Assembly (NCBI GenBank): GCA_040081265.1
Contig: JBEBGV010000124.1
Location: 1 to 7,785 of the forward strand
Origin: JBEBGV01 sp040081265
GTDB taxonomy: Bacteria; Acidobacteriota; Vicinamibacteria; Vicinamibacterales; UBA2999
Direction: 5' to 3'
DNA: 7,785 bases
A program made the position numbers and the translations under genes. Below, piece by piece: positions 5,528 through 7,785 of this stretch; positions within the stretch are counted from its first letter, which is position 1; each line of letters begins with the position of its first letter. Under the pieces are notes generated by a model. It was not told the origin of the DNA, did no database searches, and saw only the letters and a list, made by a program, of their open reading frames with translations.

Positions 5528-6028
5528 CTACTCAGACACCCCGTGCGAGACAGGAGTCCGTAGATCTCCCGCGTTGCAACCTGCCGCCAGGAGCATGGCG
5601 GTCAAGACAAGGCCAACGACGACGGCCAGTAGGGCAATACCCGCGATTTTCCGAGGGCGCATTCGCCGCTTTTCCGAGGCGTGTGGGCGCAGGTGCACTC
5701 GTTGATGCACACGCAAGACGGCTGTTTCTAGGTGACGATCTCCCGCCGAAGTGGTCGTCCACGCGTCAAGTTGGTCCAGCGCGAGATGCGCACTCGGTTC
5801 ACTACCCTCGAGAGGCGGTAACGGAACGGATAGCGAGGAGAAGTCTTCGTCCGACGCTGTCCGGACTAGCGCCTTCCTGGTCGGTTTGAGTGGGATCAAT
5901 CGTCCCCGCCATCCGCACCGCTCGCAAATATGGGGGCGGCGGCCCGTAAAGATCGCGACGACCTGAGACAGTACGGAGGCACGACGACGACGCATTCGGA
6001 TTGATCCACACCGGGGGCAAGTCTGCAT
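5528..6028 (-). CDS. Small zinc-ribbon protein with one C-terminal transmembrane helix, function unknown
   Basis: This 166-residue protein is not recognised as a named family. Two CxxC knuckles, CPRCGS (C4, C7) and CERCGW (C35, C38), form a probable zinc ribbon separated by a very basic stretch (RMRRRR). A polar linker follows at about 50-118. Residues about 128-150 (IAGIALLAVVVGLVLTAMLLA) form a single membrane helix preceded by the basic cluster KRRMRPRK. This predicts a cytoplasmic zinc ribbon and a short external tail. C151 follows LLAAG but is far from the N-terminus, so it is not a normal lipoprotein signal. The start is ATG at 6028-6026 without a clear Shine-Dalgarno site. The gene heads the group with the O-antigen ligase (35-base gap), so a link to envelope glycan assembly is likely but unproven. 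Confidence 0.75.
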   Translation of the reverse strand: MQTCPRCGSIRMRRRRASVLSQVVAIFTGRRPHICERCGWRGRLIPLKPTRKALVRTASDEDFSSLSVPLPPLEGSEPSAHLALDQLDAWTTTSAGDRHLETAVLRVHQRVHLRPHASEKRRMRPRKIAGIALLAVVVGLVLTAMLLAAGCNAGDLRTPVSHGVSE

Positions 6029-6239
6029 CGATCGTCAACGAAGTTGCGTAACGTAAGCGAGATGGACTCCGGACACTGACAGAAACCCTCGCTGATTGTA
6101 CGCCGGTCGCAAGAGGAAGATCGCTGCGGCGTCTGATCGGTCGCGTTCGTCGGTCGCACACGGCAGCACCTGTCTAGACCGCAGTTGGCCTTCGCACGGG
6201 GCCACACTTAGCGTCGCTGAAGAAAAGGCAGACCGTGTC
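6029..6239. other. Intergenic region between aminotransferase and zinc-ribbon genes
   Basis: These 211 bases hold no convincing gene on either strand. The minus strand contains TACAAT (6100-6095), a good -10 match about 66 bases before the zinc-ribbon ATG, but no matching -35 at 16-18 bases. The gap could carry a separate promoter for the ligase cluster. No terminator hairpin with a T-tract is visible after the aminotransferase stop. Confidence 0.4.
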
Positions 6240-7427
6240 TTATCCGACGAAACCGTGAGTAGCATCCTGAAAATAGGCCCGGAGTCGATCGAGCCCTTCT
6301 GCCAGTCGAGGCTGGCTTGCCGCGCCGTAGGACAACCGAAGGTGTCCTTGACCGATTTTGCCAAAGGAGGATCCTGGGATCGTGACGACATGGACACGTT
6401 CCAGTATGTCGTTCGCCAAGGCCTCGGCATCGTTGCACGACTCTACGGAGACAAAAGCAAAGAACCCGCCGGATGTCGGTGCCCAGTGGAAGCGCGGTAT
6501 CTGTTTGATTCGGTCGATAAGAAGCTGCCGACGAGCTTTCAACTCCGGATGAAAGGAATGTGCATACCGCCACTCCGCCTTGATCGCAGCCTCGACGCCG
6601 ATCTGAGAGATCACTGGAGCGCAGATAATCATCGCGTCTTGGACCTTGATCGCCTGTTTGCAGACTTCTGAATTGGCCAGGAGATATCCAACGCGCCATC
6701 CCGTCATTCCAAAAGACTTCGAGAATGTACTAACGATGACGGTGTTCTCCCGCCACGACGAGAACGCCGTTCCGCTGGTATGAACGTCGTCGTATACGAA
6801 GTCCGCGTATGTTTCGTCGATGAAAAGAGTGATGCTTCGGCGAGCAAGTTCTTGCTGAATAACAGCAAGCTGCTCTCGCGCGACTACGTCACCGGTCGGA
6901 TTGCTCGGTGAGCAAACGACAACGGCGGCGGTTCTCGACGAGAGATACGGCTCTATCGATGCCCAAGTGACCTGAAAGCTCCCGCGCTCAAGGCCGGGGG
7001 CCTCTACAGGAGTAGCGCCGATCGCTCGGACGGTCATTTCATGGTTCGCGAAGAACGGCGCTGGCAGGATGACCTCGGCTCCGACCTCAACGAGGGTCAT
7101 CATTCCGAGCATGAATGCTTGATTTCCACCGGCGCTAACTATCAGCTCATCGATCCGAATGTCGGTGCCACCGTCGGCGTTCAAGCGCTGGCTCAAGGCC
7201 ACTCGAAGACCTTCGAGTCCAGCATTTGCTGAGTAGACGTGCGTCTCTGGCCGTTCGTAGGCCACCTTGGCCGCGATAACCGCACTAGTCGGCGGACCGA
7301 AATCTGGAAGCGCCTGGCCAAGAGAGATGACGTCCTTTCCCTCCGCCCGAAGTTGCGCCGCCTTGGCATTCAGAGCATCGAACGGCGCGGGAAGGATTGC
7401 TCTGATTCGTTGTGGTGTCCTGAGCAA
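6240..7427 (-). CDS. Class I/II PLP-dependent aminotransferase (aspartate aminotransferase-like)
   Basis: This 395-residue cytoplasmic protein has full family length. Fold type I landmarks occur in order: SAGGNQAF (98-105, phosphate-binding loop), CSPSNPTG with N176, IDETYADFVYD with D204 and Y207 contacting the pyridine ring, and STFSKSFGMTGWRVGY with the Schiff-base lysine K237. GHLRLSYG follows, with R364 as the expected binder of the substrate carboxylate. It should transfer an amino group between an amino acid and a 2-oxo acid. The exact substrate cannot be read from the sequence. The start is TTG (7427-7425), preceded by ACAGG with a 6-base spacing. It places the usual N-terminus (RTPQRIRAILPAPFDALNAKA) correctly, and no ATG or GTG is in frame upstream. 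It is separated by 211 bases from the ligase cluster, so operon membership is doubtful. Confidence 0.93.
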   Translation of the reverse strand: MLRTPQRIRAILPAPFDALNAKAAQLRAEGKDVISLGQALPDFGPPTSAVIAAKVAYERPETHVYSANAGLEGLRVALSQRLNADGGTDIRIDELIVSAGGNQAFMLGMMTLVEVGAEVILPAPFFANHEMTVRAIGATPVEAPGLERGSFQVTWASIEPYLSSRTAAVVVCSPSNPTGDVVAREQLAVIQQELARRSITLFIDETYADFVYDDVHTSGTAFSSWRENTVIVSTFSKSFGMTGWRVGYLLANSEVCKQAIKVQDAMIICAPVISQIGVEAAIKAEWRYAHSFHPELKARRQLLIDRIKQIPRFHWAPTSGGFFAFVSVESCNDAEALANDILERVHVVTIPGSSFGKIGQGHLRLSYGAASQPRLAEGLDRLRAYFQDATHGFVG

Positions 7428-7660
7428 AGTAGACCTGTCGAAGTAATTGTCGTTAACGAATGAGCAGAAATGGCACCCCTCCTCAGACGGCGTCAGGAAC
7501 CGTCCGATTGCTCTGCATGCGATTCCTGCGCCGCAAGCGCGCTAGTCCAACGCATTGGCGGAAGAATCGGCGCGCGCGTCAAGCAAAGGTCAACACCAGT
7601 CCGGCGGCTGCGCCGGTCTCGTCACCCTCGCAAGGTACTGGTGACGATGAGAGCGTTTGA
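7428..7660. other. Intergenic region upstream of the aminotransferase
   Basis: These 233 bases separate the right-edge gene from the aminotransferase. I see no coding sequence on either strand that is convincing. A 6-base-pair GC stem (CCGGCG / CGCCGG, loop of 4, at 7601-7616) lies about 45 bases past the upstream stop, without a T-tract, and might act in termination. The octamer palindrome CGTTAACG (7451-7458) lies about 24 bases upstream of the aminotransferase TTG. It is a possible regulator site, but a short one. Confidence 0.4.
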
Positions 7661-7785
7661 CTAGGCTGGCGAGGCCTCGATCCCGCTGACGGTGAAGTCA
7701 GCGAGCAGTCCGTTTAACTCCCTCAGCGCATCGTCGCTATTACCTTCGTTGGCGAGCTCTTCGAGGCGTCCAACGGCTTTGATAA
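7661..7785 (-). CDS. C-terminal end of a helical protein (5' part beyond window), possibly Hpt-like
   Basis: The minus strand is open from the right edge to a TAG at 7663-7661, giving 40 residues: IKAVGRLEELANEGNSDD, then a second helix ALRELNGLLADF, and an end of ASPA. Codons are strongly G/C-ending and the amino acid pattern is two amphipathic helices, so this is real coding sequence. The pattern LEELANEGNSDDALRELNGLLADF resembles the last two helices of histidine phosphotransfer (Hpt) domains, but helical repeats such as TPR would look alike. The phosphorylatable histidine, if present, lies outside the window. Hpt is a guess at low confidence. Confidence 0.7.
   Translation of the reverse strand, partial: IKAVGRLEELANEGNSDDALRELNGLLADFTVSGIEASPA

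Noticed and set aside
5572..5586. Lipobox-like LLAAGC in the zinc-ribbon protein
   Set aside because: It lies at residues 146-151 after a C-terminal helix, whereas lipoprotein signals must be N-terminal.
6095..6123. Promoter for the zinc-ribbon/ligase cluster at TACAAT
   Set aside because: No -35-like hexamer lies at 16-18 bases, so it is mentioned only in the intergenic entry and not called as a promoter.
6096..6671. Plus-strand open frame of 191 codons
   Set aside because: It overlaps the C-terminal half of the aminotransferase, whose family motifs are clear. No family-like pattern is visible in the plus-strand product.
7460..7664. Two overlapping plus-strand open frames in the aminotransferase upstream region
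   Set aside because: Both are short, Arg-rich and overlap each other in different frames, and have no recognisable motif. I treat the stretch as intergenic.

Overview
The window is a GC-rich bacterial segment in which every gene I can support lies on the minus strand. There are eight coding regions: six intact genes and one cut off at each window edge, plus one overlapping start that completes a toxin-antitoxin pair (nine calls in all). No rRNA, tRNA, CRISPR array, transposase or integrase is visible. High GC, GTG/TTG starts, weak Shine-Dalgarno sites, carboxypeptidase-regulatory-like secreted proteins and a secreted gluzincin peptidase with TPR repeats would fit an Acidobacteriota-type (for example Vicinamibacteria) or myxobacteria-like genome. 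That placement is inference from style only, not from a marker gene.

Left part (1-2784): two copies of a secreted beta-sandwich (CarboxypepD_reg-like) protein gene. One runs off the left edge (start at 160) and one is complete (2649 to 1852). The first 174 bases of the window match 2490-2663 with only 8 mismatches, and both copies have a similarly spaced candidate promoter. In the left copy the promoter spacer contains a run of nine G (minus strand), which is a candidate phase-variable switch. Between the copies lie a Phd/YefM-PIN (VapBC-type) toxin-antitoxin pair with an 11-base overlap and a membrane-anchored protein built from 24-26-residue aspartate-rich, calcium-site-like repeats.

Middle part (2785-6028): a co-directional cluster. 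A small zinc-ribbon protein with one C-terminal membrane helix is followed after 35 bases by a polytopic O-antigen ligase/polymerase family protein. This overlaps by 4 bases (GTGA) a secreted HEXXH metallopeptidase-like protein with C-terminal TPR repeats. The layout suggests an envelope-glycan or exopolysaccharide function, with the peptidase translationally coupled to the ligase.

Right part (6029-7785): a class I/II PLP-dependent aminotransferase (7427 to 6240, TTG start), separated from the cluster by 211 bases. At the right edge are the last 40 codons of another minus-strand gene, helical and possibly Hpt-like. GC falls from about 73% (hand count, 3541-3600) to about 52-57% (4621-4680, 6901-6960), so the right half differs in composition from the left. 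Intergenic stretches are all shorter than 300 bases.
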